A stretch of 64,000 nt of DNA from Oceanicaulis sp052055585 (lineage in GTDB: Bacteria > Pseudomonadota > Alphaproteobacteria > Caulobacterales > Maricaulaceae), in the NCBI RefSeq assembly GCF_052055585.1, contig NZ_CP170485.1, forward strand, positions 1,612,001-1,676,000, read 5' to 3'. How positions within the stretch are numbered: position 1 is the first letter of the stretch; each line of letters starts with the position of its first letter. Position numbers and translations under genes: made by a program. The notes under the pieces were generated by a model. It saw only the letters and a program-made list of their open reading frames with translations, was not told the origin of the DNA and searched no databases. Below, in pieces: positions 18,271 through 27,037 of the stretch.

Positions 18271-19035
18271 TCAGAACTGGCCGTGTCGCCCCTGCCCCTC
18301 GGCAAAGCGGGTGGCGCCTTCCACGGTCTCACCGCTCATCAGCGTCTTCATCCCCAGGCGCGTTTCGTTGAGAAGCGCGGCGCTTTCATCCAGCGACCAT
18401 TGTTCCAGCGCGGAGCGGCGGTCATGGCGCAGGCAGAGCTGGGGGAAGGCCGCGATCTGATCTGCAAGCTCCAACGCCGCTTCCAGAGCGGCGCCTTTGG
18501 CGCATGTGCGGTTGGCAAGGCCGAAATGAAGCGCTTCTTCCGCTCCGACCGCGCGGCCCGTCAGGATCATGTCCATGGCGCGCGACTGGCCAATCAGGCG
18601 CGGCAAACGGATCGTGCCGCCATCAATGAGCGGCACCCCGAAGCGGCGGCAATAGACCCCGAACACTGCGTCTTCCGCCATAACCCGCAGATCGCACCAG
18701 ATCGCCAGTTCCAGACCGCCCGCAACGGCGTGGCCTTCGACGGCCGCAATGACCGGCTTCGTGGTTCTAAGGCGTGACGGCCCCATGGGACCGTCCCCGC
18801 TCTCCTCGACCCGGTTTCGCCCTTCGCCCGTGCTGACAGCTTTCAGGTCCGCGCCTGCACAGAAGGTTCCGCCCGCGCCGGTCAGGATGGCGACGGAGAG
18901 CGCCTCATCCGCGTCGAACCGGCGAAAGGCCTCCGCCAGCTTGTCAGCGGTCGGTCCGTCCACGGCGTTACGCCGATCGGGACGGTCAATGGTGATGATG
19001 GCAACGGAGCCGCGCGTCTCGTACTGAACGCTCAT
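18271..19035 (-). CDS. enoyl-CoA hydratase/isomerase family protein
   Basis: Crotonase-fold protein of 254 residues that acts on acyl-CoA thioesters. Both oxyanion-hole regions are present: GGTFCAGADLKA near 55-66 and GHAVAGGLELAIWCDLR near 100-116. The Glu in GGLELA fits the first catalytic position, while the second is not clear, so hydratase, isomerase or hydrolase activity cannot be told apart. ATG 19035 has GGGGAGGA upstream. It is not followed by other fatty-acid genes, so its pathway is unknown. Confidence 0.9.
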   Translation of the reverse strand: MSVQYETRGSVAIITIDRPDRRNAVDGPTADKLAEAFRRFDADEALSVAILTGAGGTFCAGADLKAVSTGEGRNRVEESGDGPMGPSRLRTTKPVIAAVEGHAVAGGLELAIWCDLRVMAEDAVFGVYCRRFGVPLIDGGTIRLPRLIGQSRAMDMILTGRAVGAEEALHFGLANRTCAKGAALEAALELADQIAAFPQLCLRHDRRSALEQWSLDESAALLNETRLGMKTLMSGETVEGATRFAEGQGRHGQF

Positions 19036-19094
19036 GGCTGTCCTCCCCTTTTGTTTTCACCAAGGGTCGGACAGCGCTCCAGCCGAGGCAAGCC

Positions 19095-20795
19095 TTATTG
19101 GGCGGGCGCCTGAACCTGTGAGCCGTCCAGCGTGTAAAAGCGCAGGGTCAGTTCGCGACCTTTGACGGCGTTATAGCCTTCAAGTTCAGCCAGCTGACGC
19201 ACGCCAGCGCCATTCAGAGCCGCACGGAATCCTTCGTCCTCGGACTGGTCCACGATCGCGAGCCCGCACGCGGCATGGCTCAACAGATAGCTCGCCGCAT
19301 CCGCCCCGTCCGTGCCGAGATGAATGTCGGTGGAGAAGTTGAAGACGTTGGATGGCTCGCGATACCCCGCCGTCGCCACATCCAGCACCTCACAGCCGGT
19401 GAATGTGTCTGCGATGCGCGCTGCGTTATAGGACGGCCACAGCTTGTGAACGCCCGGAATGGCGACGCCGAAAGCCACCACATAGACCGCGCAGGTCGCC
19501 GCCGTCACCGCGAGGAAAGAGGTCACATCCGGTTTGAAGGCGAGGATGATCAGGCTGATCACCGCCAGCACGCCCAGGAACGCTGTGATCTGGCTGGCAA
19601 GGCTCACGCTCTCGCCAAATTCGATCTGGCCGAGCCAGGGCACCAGCCCGACGGCGCCGCCAACAATGATCGCCAGTACGGCGAGCGCGCCAAACAGCGC
19701 CCATTGCTTCAAGCCGCTCAGGAGCGCCTTGGCGTTCACCAGACCCAGGCCGATCAGGATCGAAATGGCCGGGAACATGGGCGAGACATAGTGCGGCAGC
19801 TTGGTCTGGATGAGTTCAAACACCAGCCAGGACGGCAGGATCCAGACAAGCAGGAACTGTACACTGGCTTCACCCTTGCGCGCCCAGGACGCAAGCGCTG
19901 CAAGGCCCAGAAGCGCCGAAGCGGGCCAGAGGGTCACAGGCATCAGCAGCGTGTGATAACCGAACGGGCCGCCATGACTGTCGTCGGCCACGCCTACCTT
20001 GCCGAACAGGGCATGGCCAACGGATTCCTTGAAGAAGCCCCAATCGGTCTGGATATTGATGGCGATGAGCCAGGGCAGGAAAATCGCCAGCGCCAGCGCC
20101 AGCCCCGGCACAGGCCGGATTTTCAGAAGCAGTTTGGGATCGCGTTTCAGAGCCACATAGCCGATCAGGGTCAAAGCCGTGACCATGAAGAAGATCGGCC
20201 CCTTGATGGCTACCGCCGCGCCCGTGCCCGCCCACAGAACCGCGGGCCAGCCCCAGAATTTGGGTTTCGCCTCTTGGACTTTCAGCATCAGCATGGCGAG
20301 CGCGACCTGAGCGAACATGCCCGCCGCCAGAAGCGCAGCGTCGGTCTTGGCGGTCCTGGCCTCAATCTGCATGGCAAGGCTGAGGGCCATCACGAGCCCC
20401 GCAATCAGGCCCACTCCGGGCGAGAACAGACGCGCGCCCAGCCAGGCGGTCAGCGCCACAGCGATGATGGCGCCGAAAAAGCTCGGCAGGCGGTGCGCGC
20501 CAATGGGCGCATCCTCACCGCCGAACGGCTGGGTGGTGATCACTTGCAGCCAATAGATGCCGCTGGGTTTGACGTGACGCGGATCGCCCTGGAAACGGAT
20601 ATCGACATAGTCGCCCGTCTCCATCATCTGGCGGCTGGCCTGGGAATAGCGCGCCTCGTCCCGGTCCATGGCCGGGATGGAGAACAGGCCCGGGAAATGG
20701 GCCAGCACCGCCACGACCATCAGCACGATCCAGGCGCGAACAGACAGCCCCCCGGTCTCGCCGGGCTGGGTCAGAGACTGCGTGAAACCGGTCAT
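19095..20795 (-). CDS. ArnT/PMT-like integral membrane glycosyltransferase
   Basis: GT-C fold glycosyltransferase of 566 residues with about a dozen membrane helices and a C-terminal periplasmic part (about 430-566). The first periplasmic loop has the catalytic-type AMDRDEARYSQASR, then KTDAALL and KLPHYVSPMFP, as in ArnT-like enzymes. These use polyprenyl-phosphate sugars to modify lipid A, other glycolipids or proteins in the periplasm. The start is three bases after the stop of the DPM1-like gene, so the two form a unit: one makes the lipid-linked sugar, the other transfers it. The acceptor is unknown; a contribution to the neighbouring polysaccharide locus is possible. Confidence 0.88.
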   Translation of the reverse strand: MTGFTQSLTQPGETGGLSVRAWIVLMVVAVLAHFPGLFSIPAMDRDEARYSQASRQMMETGDYVDIRFQGDPRHVKPSGIYWLQVITTQPFGGEDAPIGAHRLPSFFGAIIAVALTAWLGARLFSPGVGLIAGLVMALSLAMQIEARTAKTDAALLAAGMFAQVALAMLMLKVQEAKPKFWGWPAVLWAGTGAAVAIKGPIFFMVTALTLIGYVALKRDPKLLLKIRPVPGLALALAIFLPWLIAINIQTDWGFFKESVGHALFGKVGVADDSHGGPFGYHTLLMPVTLWPASALLGLAALASWARKGEASVQFLLVWILPSWLVFELIQTKLPHYVSPMFPAISILIGLGLVNAKALLSGLKQWALFGALAVLAIIVGGAVGLVPWLGQIEFGESVSLASQITAFLGVLAVISLIILAFKPDVTSFLAVTAATCAVYVVAFGVAIPGVHKLWPSYNAARIADTFTGCEVLDVATAGYREPSNVFNFSTDIHLGTDGADAASYLLSHAACGLAIVDQSEDEGFRAALNGAGVRQLAELEGYNAVKGRELTLRFYTLDGSQVQAPAQ

Positions 20796-20797
20796 GG

Positions 20798-21550
20798 TTA
20801 GTGATCCTCGCCCCGGGCGCCCAGCAGCATGTGCGGGTCGGGATAATGGGTGCGGCGCATCAGCCAGATCACGCCCATCAGGTCAAACAGACCCGCGGCG
20901 GCGCGGCCGATATTGGTGTATTTGCTTTCCCCGGCGGCGCGCGGACGGTTCACCACCGTCACATTCACCGTCTCAAAGCCCAGATGCCCGGCGAGCGCAG
21001 GCAGATAGCGGTGGATCGCATCAAAGAAGGGCATCACCAGGAACAGGTCGCGCGGCAGGATTTTCAAACCGCAGGCGGTGTCCGGGCAATCGTCATTGAG
21101 GAGCGAGCGACGCAGGCCATTGGCGAAGCGGGAGGCGAATTTGCGGTTCGCGCCATCGGTGCGGTTCTGGCGGCAGCCCGCCACGACACCGACGCTTCCG
21201 ACGGTCGACAGATCAATCGCCTTGCTCATCTCCACGACCGAGCGCGGATCGTCCTGCCCGTCGCCATCCATGGTCGCCACCCAGATCGCGCGCGCAGCCA
21301 GAAAGCCCGTGCGCAGACCGGCGCTCTTTCCCGAACGATTGGGGTGACGGATAACACGCACACGCGGATCGGCTTGTGAAAGCGGTCCGAGCGCGCCGGC
21401 GGTGTCATCATCGCTGCCGTCATCGACCACGATGATCTCGAAACTCTCAAGCCCCGCCTCGAACACCGAAATGGCCTCCTTGACCACGTCTTCGATGCTG
21501 GCCGCTTCGTTGAAGGCGGGGATGACGATGGACAGGGCTGGCGTGATCAT
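20798..21550 (-). CDS. DPM1-like family 2 glycosyltransferase
   Basis: GT2 enzyme of 250 residues without membrane helices. It has the nucleotide-sugar site LSIVIPAFNEAASIEDVV, VVDDGSDDDTAG and the metal motif TMDGDGQDD. Its shape fits dolichyl/polyprenyl-phosphate sugar synthases (DPM1, ArnC core), which load a sugar onto undecaprenyl phosphate. The C-terminal LMGVIWLMRRTHYPDP is typical of bacterial members paired with an ArnT-like transferase, and that is what lies directly downstream. ATG 21550 has a weak ribosome site. Confidence 0.88.
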   Translation of the reverse strand: MITPALSIVIPAFNEAASIEDVVKEAISVFEAGLESFEIIVVDDGSDDDTAGALGPLSQADPRVRVIRHPNRSGKSAGLRTGFLAARAIWVATMDGDGQDDPRSVVEMSKAIDLSTVGSVGVVAGCRQNRTDGANRKFASRFANGLRRSLLNDDCPDTACGLKILPRDLFLVMPFFDAIHRYLPALAGHLGFETVNVTVVNRPRAAGESKYTNIGRAAAGLFDLMGVIWLMRRTHYPDPHMLLGARGEDH

Positions 21551-21665
21551 GGGCGCTCATCTGGCAAGGCCGACCGCAAGACGCGCGGTCTGATGCGCTA
21601 GCGTTTAGCGCGAACCGGCCAAGCGCGGCAATGACTACCCGAAGCCAAGGCTGCGATAGTTCGGG

Positions 21666-22751
21666 TCAGACGCCGTAAAGTGCTGCAATCCGGTCAATCT
21701 TGCGAAACGCCTTGCCCGGCGCGCGCGCCAGCGGGCCCAGCGGCAGAGGTTCGGCGGTCTTCTCGATATAGCCCGCCGCCTGACGCGCCCAGCCCACAAG
21801 GCCCGGACGTGTGATGCACCCGGTGGCGAGGCCTTCCTGAAACGAGCCCATGGCCTGTTTCTGGCGTTGATCGCCCGGCCCCATATGCACTTCGTGAACG
21901 CCTGCTTCAGCGCCCGCCTGCAGCATCTCGATCAACAGCGCATTGCCCGGCGTCAGCTGCGCGAACTCAGGATCATAGGCCGGGAACCAGGAGTGCAGCA
22001 CGCTCGGACCGATCAGGCCAAAATGAACCGCTGCGAGGCGCCCATCCAGCTCGAGCGTCGACATCAGGCCTGCGCCCTCGGCGCGATCCTGCCGCCAAAG
22101 CTGCTCGATCAGATCACGCACCCATTTGAGCGCAAAGAGATCAGGAAAACCGGACTCGCGATATTGCGCGGATTTCCAGCCATAAAGCGCCTGAAGCGTT
22201 TCAGGGCGGCGATCATCAAAGCGGAAGGTCAGCTCACCTTCCTTGGCCAGCTTTTTCGGCGCGCCGATGGCGCTGCGGAAGGTGTTGCCGCCGGGCTTCT
22301 TGCGTTGGGCGACATACGCGTCAAAGCCCTCGCAGATATCTATGACCCAGCCGCCTTCGACAAAATCGGCATGACGACGGAACGGAGCCTGGGCGGCTAG
22401 ACAGTCCTTGAAGTCAAAGACTTCGACCCCCGTCTGGGTGAGCACGTGGCTGAGCGCAATGTCCTCGCCCGGCGCGCAGATCACCGCGTGACAGTCATTA
22501 ACCACTCCGCCCGGCGCACGGGCATGGCCCATCGGACCTTTCTGGAACGCGAAGAAGCCGGCGATGCGGGCTCCCTTGCGGATCACGGCGACCTTGATGT
22601 CCGGCCGGGCTTTTGAAACCGCGTCGAGATAACCCAGCGTCAGATAGGGGCTGACCAGAAACGGGTTGGACGCCAGATGGTCGCGCCATGCCGTGCGCTC
22701 GTCTTCTGACAGCGTCTGAGGCGTTTTCAGCTCCACCGACAACATCTGCAT
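21666..22751 (-). CDS. FemAB/CelD-like GNAT acyltransferase (HfsK-like)
   Basis: Protein of 361 residues in the FemAB/CelD-type GNAT group. The acetyltransferase-like domain covers about residues 150-320, with LHSWFPAYDPEFAQLTPGN typical of CelD/BcsL-type proteins. Members acylate polysaccharide sugars or peptides. It is divergent from the flippase gene of the polysaccharide cluster. In Caulobacter the holdfast gene hfsK codes for a protein of this type, so an HfsK-like role is inferred from context. The frame runs to 22880, but ATG 22751 fits the fold; ATG 22745 is also possible. Confidence 0.82.
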   Translation of the reverse strand: MQMLSVELKTPQTLSEDERTAWRDHLASNPFLVSPYLTLGYLDAVSKARPDIKVAVIRKGARIAGFFAFQKGPMGHARAPGGVVNDCHAVICAPGEDIALSHVLTQTGVEVFDFKDCLAAQAPFRRHADFVEGGWVIDICEGFDAYVAQRKKPGGNTFRSAIGAPKKLAKEGELTFRFDDRRPETLQALYGWKSAQYRESGFPDLFALKWVRDLIEQLWRQDRAEGAGLMSTLELDGRLAAVHFGLIGPSVLHSWFPAYDPEFAQLTPGNALLIEMLQAGAEAGVHEVHMGPGDQRQKQAMGSFQEGLATGCITRPGLVGWARQAAGYIEKTAEPLPLGPLARAPGKAFRKIDRIAALYGV

Positions 22752-22942
22752 CCCGGTCCCCGTCTCGTTATGCGACAGTCCTGCCAGACAGAACTGAACA
22801 AAGCCTTGGCGCGCCCCGCATCTGGCCCGCTTCGGCACAGTTTTCCGGCTGTTAGGCCGTTTTTCAGTCTTCTGTGGCAAGCATGGGACCGGTCGCGCTC
22901 TTGCAGGGGCGCGAGGACTGCTGACCCGGATTTCGAGCGCCC

Positions 22943-24400
22943 ATGCTGAATCGACACCTTCTGGCTTATCTGCCGGTCTATCTGGCCCAGGCGCTTGTCG
23001 GCTTTGGCAGCGTGGTGGTGTTCACCCGCATTCTGTCTCCCGACGCCTACGGTCAGTACATGCTTGTGCTCACCGGTTCGGCGCTGATCAGCACGCTCAT
23101 CTTCACCTGGCTTGACGCCGCCGTGGCGCGCTATCACGCCCGCGCGGCCGCTCGCGGCCGTCTGGGCGGGCATCTGTTCACCGCCCTCACCCTGTTTGCA
23201 CTGATCGCTGCGCCGGTTTTGCTGGTGGGGCTGGTGCTCCTCTTCGCTCTGGACCTGGCCCCGAGCCTGAAGACCGCCTGCACCTATGCGCTCGCCTATA
23301 TGCTGCTGCGCGCCGGGGTGATGATCGCCCTCGAAACCCGCAGGGCTGCAGGCGAGGCCTGGCGCTATTCGCTGCTGGAGACGTTCTCGCTGGCGGGTGG
23401 CTTCGCCTTTGGCGCGGCTCTCACCCTCTTTACAGATCTGGGCTCCGCCGGGCCTCTGGCCGGGCTGGCTCTGGCTTCGGGACTGGCGCTGGTGTTCGAC
23501 CTGCCTGCGCTGGCGCGCAAGGCGCATAAGGACCGCGCTCATCGCGCCCGGATCACGGCCTTCTTCGCCTATGGCGGTCCCATCGCCTTTTCCCTGATCT
23601 TCGAGCAGCTTCTGACGAGCGGCGACCGGTTTCTCATCGCTGCCTATCTGGGGGAAGCGGCTACGGGGGCCTATTCGGCAGGTTATGCGCTGGCGGATCG
23701 CTCACTCAGCATCATCTTCCTGTGGCTGGGTATGACAACGGGCCCGCTTCTCATCGCCGCGCTCGAGCATGAGGGGCGCGCCTCCGCCCAGACCGTGGCG
23801 CGCCAGACCGGCGCGCTGATGGGCGCCATCGGCTTTCCCGCCGCCGCCGGACTGGCGCTGGTATCGCCCGACCTAGCGCGTCTGATGATCGGCGAGAATC
23901 TGGCCGCAAGCGCCGCCTCCATCGTGCCGCTGATCGCCCTGTCGGGACTGATGAACGGCATCATGACCCACTACTTCCACACGGCTTACACGCTGGGACG
24001 GCGGACGGGCTCCATGGCCTTCATCATGACCGGCTCCGCCGTGCTGAACCTGGTCTTGAACGCGGCGCTTATTCCGCTTCTGGGCCTTCATGGCGCAGCC
24101 TGGGCCACCGTGGCCGCCTATGGCGTCGCGCTGATCGCCTGCGTCTTCCATGGCCGCACGATCTTCCCCATGCCCATCCCGGTGCGTGAATGGAGCAAGG
24201 CCGCGCTGGCGACCGCGGGCATGAGCGCCGGCGTCCTGATTGCGCCCTCGGTTGGCCCTGTCCTCATCGATCTCGCCCTTCAGATCGGCGCCGGCGTGAT
24301 CGTCTACGCCCTGATCATGCTCGCTCTCAATGGTCTGGGCGCCCGCAGCTGGATCAAGTATAAACTCACGGCGCGGCTTGCGCGGAGGGCGACCGCATGA
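22943..24400 (+). CDS. hfsF: Wzx-type polysaccharide flippase (HfsF-like)
   Basis: Integral membrane protein of 485 residues with about 12-14 hydrophobic helices, in the MATE/MOP superfamily (polysaccharide biosynthesis). The N-terminal YLPVYLAQALVGFGSVVVFTRILSPDAYG is a typical Wzx start. It would move the undecaprenyl-linked repeat unit from the cytoplasmic to the periplasmic face. It heads a run of overlapping genes with glycosyltransferase and deacetylase, matching the hfsF-G-H order of Caulobacter. The symbol rests on that context, not on sequence comparison. Confidence 0.85.
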   Translation: MLNRHLLAYLPVYLAQALVGFGSVVVFTRILSPDAYGQYMLVLTGSALISTLIFTWLDAAVARYHARAAARGRLGGHLFTALTLFALIAAPVLLVGLVLLFALDLAPSLKTACTYALAYMLLRAGVMIALETRRAAGEAWRYSLLETFSLAGGFAFGAALTLFTDLGSAGPLAGLALASGLALVFDLPALARKAHKDRAHRARITAFFAYGGPIAFSLIFEQLLTSGDRFLIAAYLGEAATGAYSAGYALADRSLSIIFLWLGMTTGPLLIAALEHEGRASAQTVARQTGALMGAIGFPAAAGLALVSPDLARLMIGENLAASAASIVPLIALSGLMNGIMTHYFHTAYTLGRRTGSMAFIMTGSAVLNLVLNAALIPLLGLHGAAWATVAAYGVALIACVFHGRTIFPMPIPVREWSKAALATAGMSAGVLIAPSVGPVLIDLALQIGAGVIVYALIMLALNGLGARSWIKYKLTARLARRATA

Positions 24401-25335
24401 CCGCCCATCCGCTTGAACTGACGCGCTCTTCGACGTCGACTGCACAATCGGTCACGCTATCCGTGCTCATCCCGTTTTACGGCGATGATCCGCGCCCGTT
24501 GCTGGAAAGCCTCGTCGCACAGGCACAGCCGGGCATCGAGATCATCCTGTTTGACGATGGCGCGCCTGACACAGTGCTGTCTGACGCGGTGACACAAGCG
24601 GTCACCCTCGCAGACGCTGCGGTGACCTTGATCACAAGCCCGGTCAATCAGGGACGGTCGTGCGCCCGGAATGCCCTCGCCAACGCCGCTCTCGGTGACT
24701 GGCTGCTCTTTCTGGACGCCGACATGGAAATCAATCCGGGATTTGTGAACCGGTGGCGTGAGACTGTAGAGGCGACCGAACAGGACGCCCTTTTTGGCGG
24801 CTATGCCCCGTGTGAGCCCCGGTCCGAGCATGAACACGTCCATGCCGCCCTCGCCCATGCCTCAGATGCCGTGGACGCGGAAACCCGCTCATCTCAGGGC
24901 GCCTTCGCGGTCTGCTCCTCCAATCTCGCTGTGCGCGCCAGCCTGTTTGCGCAATGCCCCTTCGATGACGGATATACCGGCTGGGGTTGGGAAGATGTGG
25001 ACTGGGCGCTCAGCGCCGCACAGATCGGCTCGCTCGGCCATGTGGATATTCCCGCCGCCCATGGCGGCCTGCAGGCGCCTGACGAACTCTTGGCCAAATT
25101 TGACCGCGCCGGCGCCAATTTCGCGCGGCTGCTGGACCGGCACCCCGCGTATGAAGCGCGTCCCGGCGCGCGATTGGCCCGTAAACTGCAAGCAAGCGGA
25201 ATGGCCCTGCCAGCCCGATTGATCGGACGCAGCCTGGCCTTGTCCAGCTGGGCGCCGATCAAGGCGCGCGTGCTGGCCTTGAAACTCTTTCGTGCGGGCG
25301 CTGCCGCCCGCGATCTGCCCAGGGGGCGAGCATGA
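24397..25335 (+). CDS. hfsG: family 2 glycosyltransferase (HfsG position)
   Basis: GT2 enzyme of 312 residues. The nucleotide-binding start LSVLIPFYGDD is followed by LFDDGAPD, the metal motif FLDADMEI and the acceptor-site motif GWGWEDVDW. The C-terminus has amphipathic basic helices that could touch the membrane. It overlaps the flippase stop by 4 bases (ATGA) and the deacetylase start likewise, so all are co-translated. Its place between flippase and deacetylase equals that of hfsG in Caulobacter; this naming is inferred from order and could be swapped with the second GT2 at 26120. Confidence 0.82.
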   Translation: MTAHPLELTRSSTSTAQSVTLSVLIPFYGDDPRPLLESLVAQAQPGIEIILFDDGAPDTVLSDAVTQAVTLADAAVTLITSPVNQGRSCARNALANAALGDWLLFLDADMEINPGFVNRWRETVEATEQDALFGGYAPCEPRSEHEHVHAALAHASDAVDAETRSSQGAFAVCSSNLAVRASLFAQCPFDDGYTGWGWEDVDWALSAAQIGSLGHVDIPAAHGGLQAPDELLAKFDRAGANFARLLDRHPAYEARPGARLARKLQASGMALPARLIGRSLALSSWAPIKARVLALKLFRAGAAARDLPRGRA

Positions 25336-26123
25336 ACCAGACGGCGTATAACCCTGACGAGGTTGTCTATCGTCCGCGCGGCGGACTGACGGGTCGCGTC
25401 CAGAAGCATTTCGCGCGGCGGCTCGGCGTCACCCCCCTGAAAATCAAGCTCGATCGCCCGATCATCACCTTCAGCTTTGATGATTTTCCCAAGACCGCCA
25501 TGGAGCTGGGCGCAGCGCGTCTGAAAGCGCGCGGCTGGCGCGGCAGCTTCTTTGTCAGCGGCGGCCTGGCCGGGGTCAGCAATCATCACGGCGATCTGTT
25601 CGATCCCGAGGATCTGGAAGCGCTGCAAGCGGACGGACATGAGATTGGCTGCCACGGCTATAGCCATCTGGACGCCTCGCGCCTGACGGCCGAGGCCGTC
25701 GCCTCCGATGCGGCCCGCAATCGCGCCTTCCTCAAGGAAGCCGGCCTTCATCGCGCACCGGCGAGCTATGCGTTTGCGTACGGAGAAGCGACCCCGCAAG
25801 CCAAGAAGCGACTGCTTGAAACCTATTCATCGCTACGCGGCGTGCAGCCGGGCATCAATCGCGGCATTGCGGACCGCGGGCTTCTGAAAGCCATGCCGCT
25901 GGATGGCGGCGAAGCCGGGCTCAAACGCGCGCTTGCAGCGGTCAAGGAAGTGCGCCGCAATCCGGGCTGGCTGATTTTCTACGGCCACGACATCAGCAAG
26001 TCCCCGTCGGAATGGGGCTGCACGCCGGAATTCCTTGATGTCGTCCTGCACGCCGTCGAACAATCGGGCGCGCAGGTGCGCACCCAGTCTGAAGCCCTCA
26101 AAGCGATCCTGGCCCGTCAATGA
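25332..26123 (+). CDS. hfsH: polysaccharide deacetylase (HfsH-like)
   Basis: NodB-type carbohydrate esterase 4 of 263 residues. It has the catalytic and metal-binding FSFDDFP (Asp about 50-51) and HEIGCHGYSHLD with metal His about 107 and 111. It probably removes acetyl groups from N-acetylated sugars. There is no signal peptide, so it acts in the cytoplasm on the lipid-linked unit. In Caulobacter the deacetylase HfsH is needed for holdfast cohesion and adhesion. It overlaps both neighbours by 4 bases. Confidence 0.88.
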   Translation: MNQTAYNPDEVVYRPRGGLTGRVQKHFARRLGVTPLKIKLDRPIITFSFDDFPKTAMELGAARLKARGWRGSFFVSGGLAGVSNHHGDLFDPEDLEALQADGHEIGCHGYSHLDASRLTAEAVASDAARNRAFLKEAGLHRAPASYAFAYGEATPQAKKRLLETYSSLRGVQPGINRGIADRGLLKAMPLDGGEAGLKRALAAVKEVRRNPGWLIFYGHDISKSPSEWGCTPEFLDVVLHAVEQSGAQVRTQSEALKAILARQ

Positions 26124-27037
26124 GCGTCGCCGTCCTGATCCCGACCTATCGCCGCAATGATGCGCTCGCCAATGCCGTGCGCAGCGTGCTGGTGCAAACC
26201 TGTCTTCCGGACGAGATCATTGTTGTCGACAATGATCCCCAGGGCGGCGCCCGGGAGACGGCGGAGCAGCTTTCCATCAATGCAGCGACACGGATCGTGT
26301 ATGTGCACGAACCGCGTCCGGGCGTCTCGAATGCGCGCAATGCCGGCTTCACCCGGACCGATGCCCGCTTCATCGCCCAGCTTGATGATGATGAAACGGC
26401 GGATCCGCACTGGCTCGAGAGCCTGCTCTCTGCGCGTGAATCGCTGGACGTGCCAATCGTGTTCGGCCCGGTGGTGTCGCAAGTCTCTTCAGACGTGATT
26501 GGCGCCGTGCGCAGCGCCTATATGCAGCGCCTGTATTCGCGTCTGGGCGCGTCAAATGACCAGGTGATCGAAACCCCACATGGCTGCGGCAATGCGCTGT
26601 TTGACCGCTCCGGTCTTGATCTTCCTGATCCGGTCTTTGATCTGGCCGCCAATGAAATCGGCGGCGAGGATGACTTGCTGTTCGCGCGCTTGAAAGCCAA
26701 AGGCGCGCGCTTTGGCTGGGCGGCGAATGCCCGCGTGTTCGAGCACGTTCAGGCGCCGCGTCAAAGCTGGTTCAAACTCTTTGAGCGCAGCTTCGCCTAT
26801 GGCCAGGGTCCAACCCAGGCCTGCGCCTCGGCCCATCCTGCAAATTGGGCAGGCGTGGCCTTCTGGATGATGGTGGGCGCGGCTCAGCTCTCAATGTTCG
26901 GTCTGGCGGCGCCTGTGGCGCGACTGGTCTCCGCCAAAGCGGCGGCGGCCTGTCTGGATCGCGCTGCGCAGGGGCTGGGCAAGCTGGTCTGGGTCGAGAC
27001 GCTTTCACCCCGCCTTTACGGCGCCAGCGCGGCCTAG
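26120..27037 (+). CDS. family 2 glycosyltransferase
   Basis: GT2 enzyme of 305 residues: VAVLIPTYRRND at the start, VVDNDPQGG, the metal motif AQLDDDETADPHW, and the catalytic-type GGEDDLLFARL followed by FEHVQAPR. A hydrophobic helix lies near residues 247-270. It is the last gene of the flippase operon and could correspond to HfsL of Caulobacter and Hirschia, but sequence search would be needed. Its stop overlaps the stop of the convergent polymerase gene through a shared CTAG. Confidence 0.85.
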   Translation: MSVAVLIPTYRRNDALANAVRSVLVQTCLPDEIIVVDNDPQGGARETAEQLSINAATRIVYVHEPRPGVSNARNAGFTRTDARFIAQLDDDETADPHWLESLLSARESLDVPIVFGPVVSQVSSDVIGAVRSAYMQRLYSRLGASNDQVIETPHGCGNALFDRSGLDLPDPVFDLAANEIGGEDDLLFARLKAKGARFGWAANARVFEHVQAPRQSWFKLFERSFAYGQGPTQACASAHPANWAGVAFWMMVGAAQLSMFGLAAPVARLVSAKAAAACLDRAAQGLGKLVWVETLSPRLYGASAA

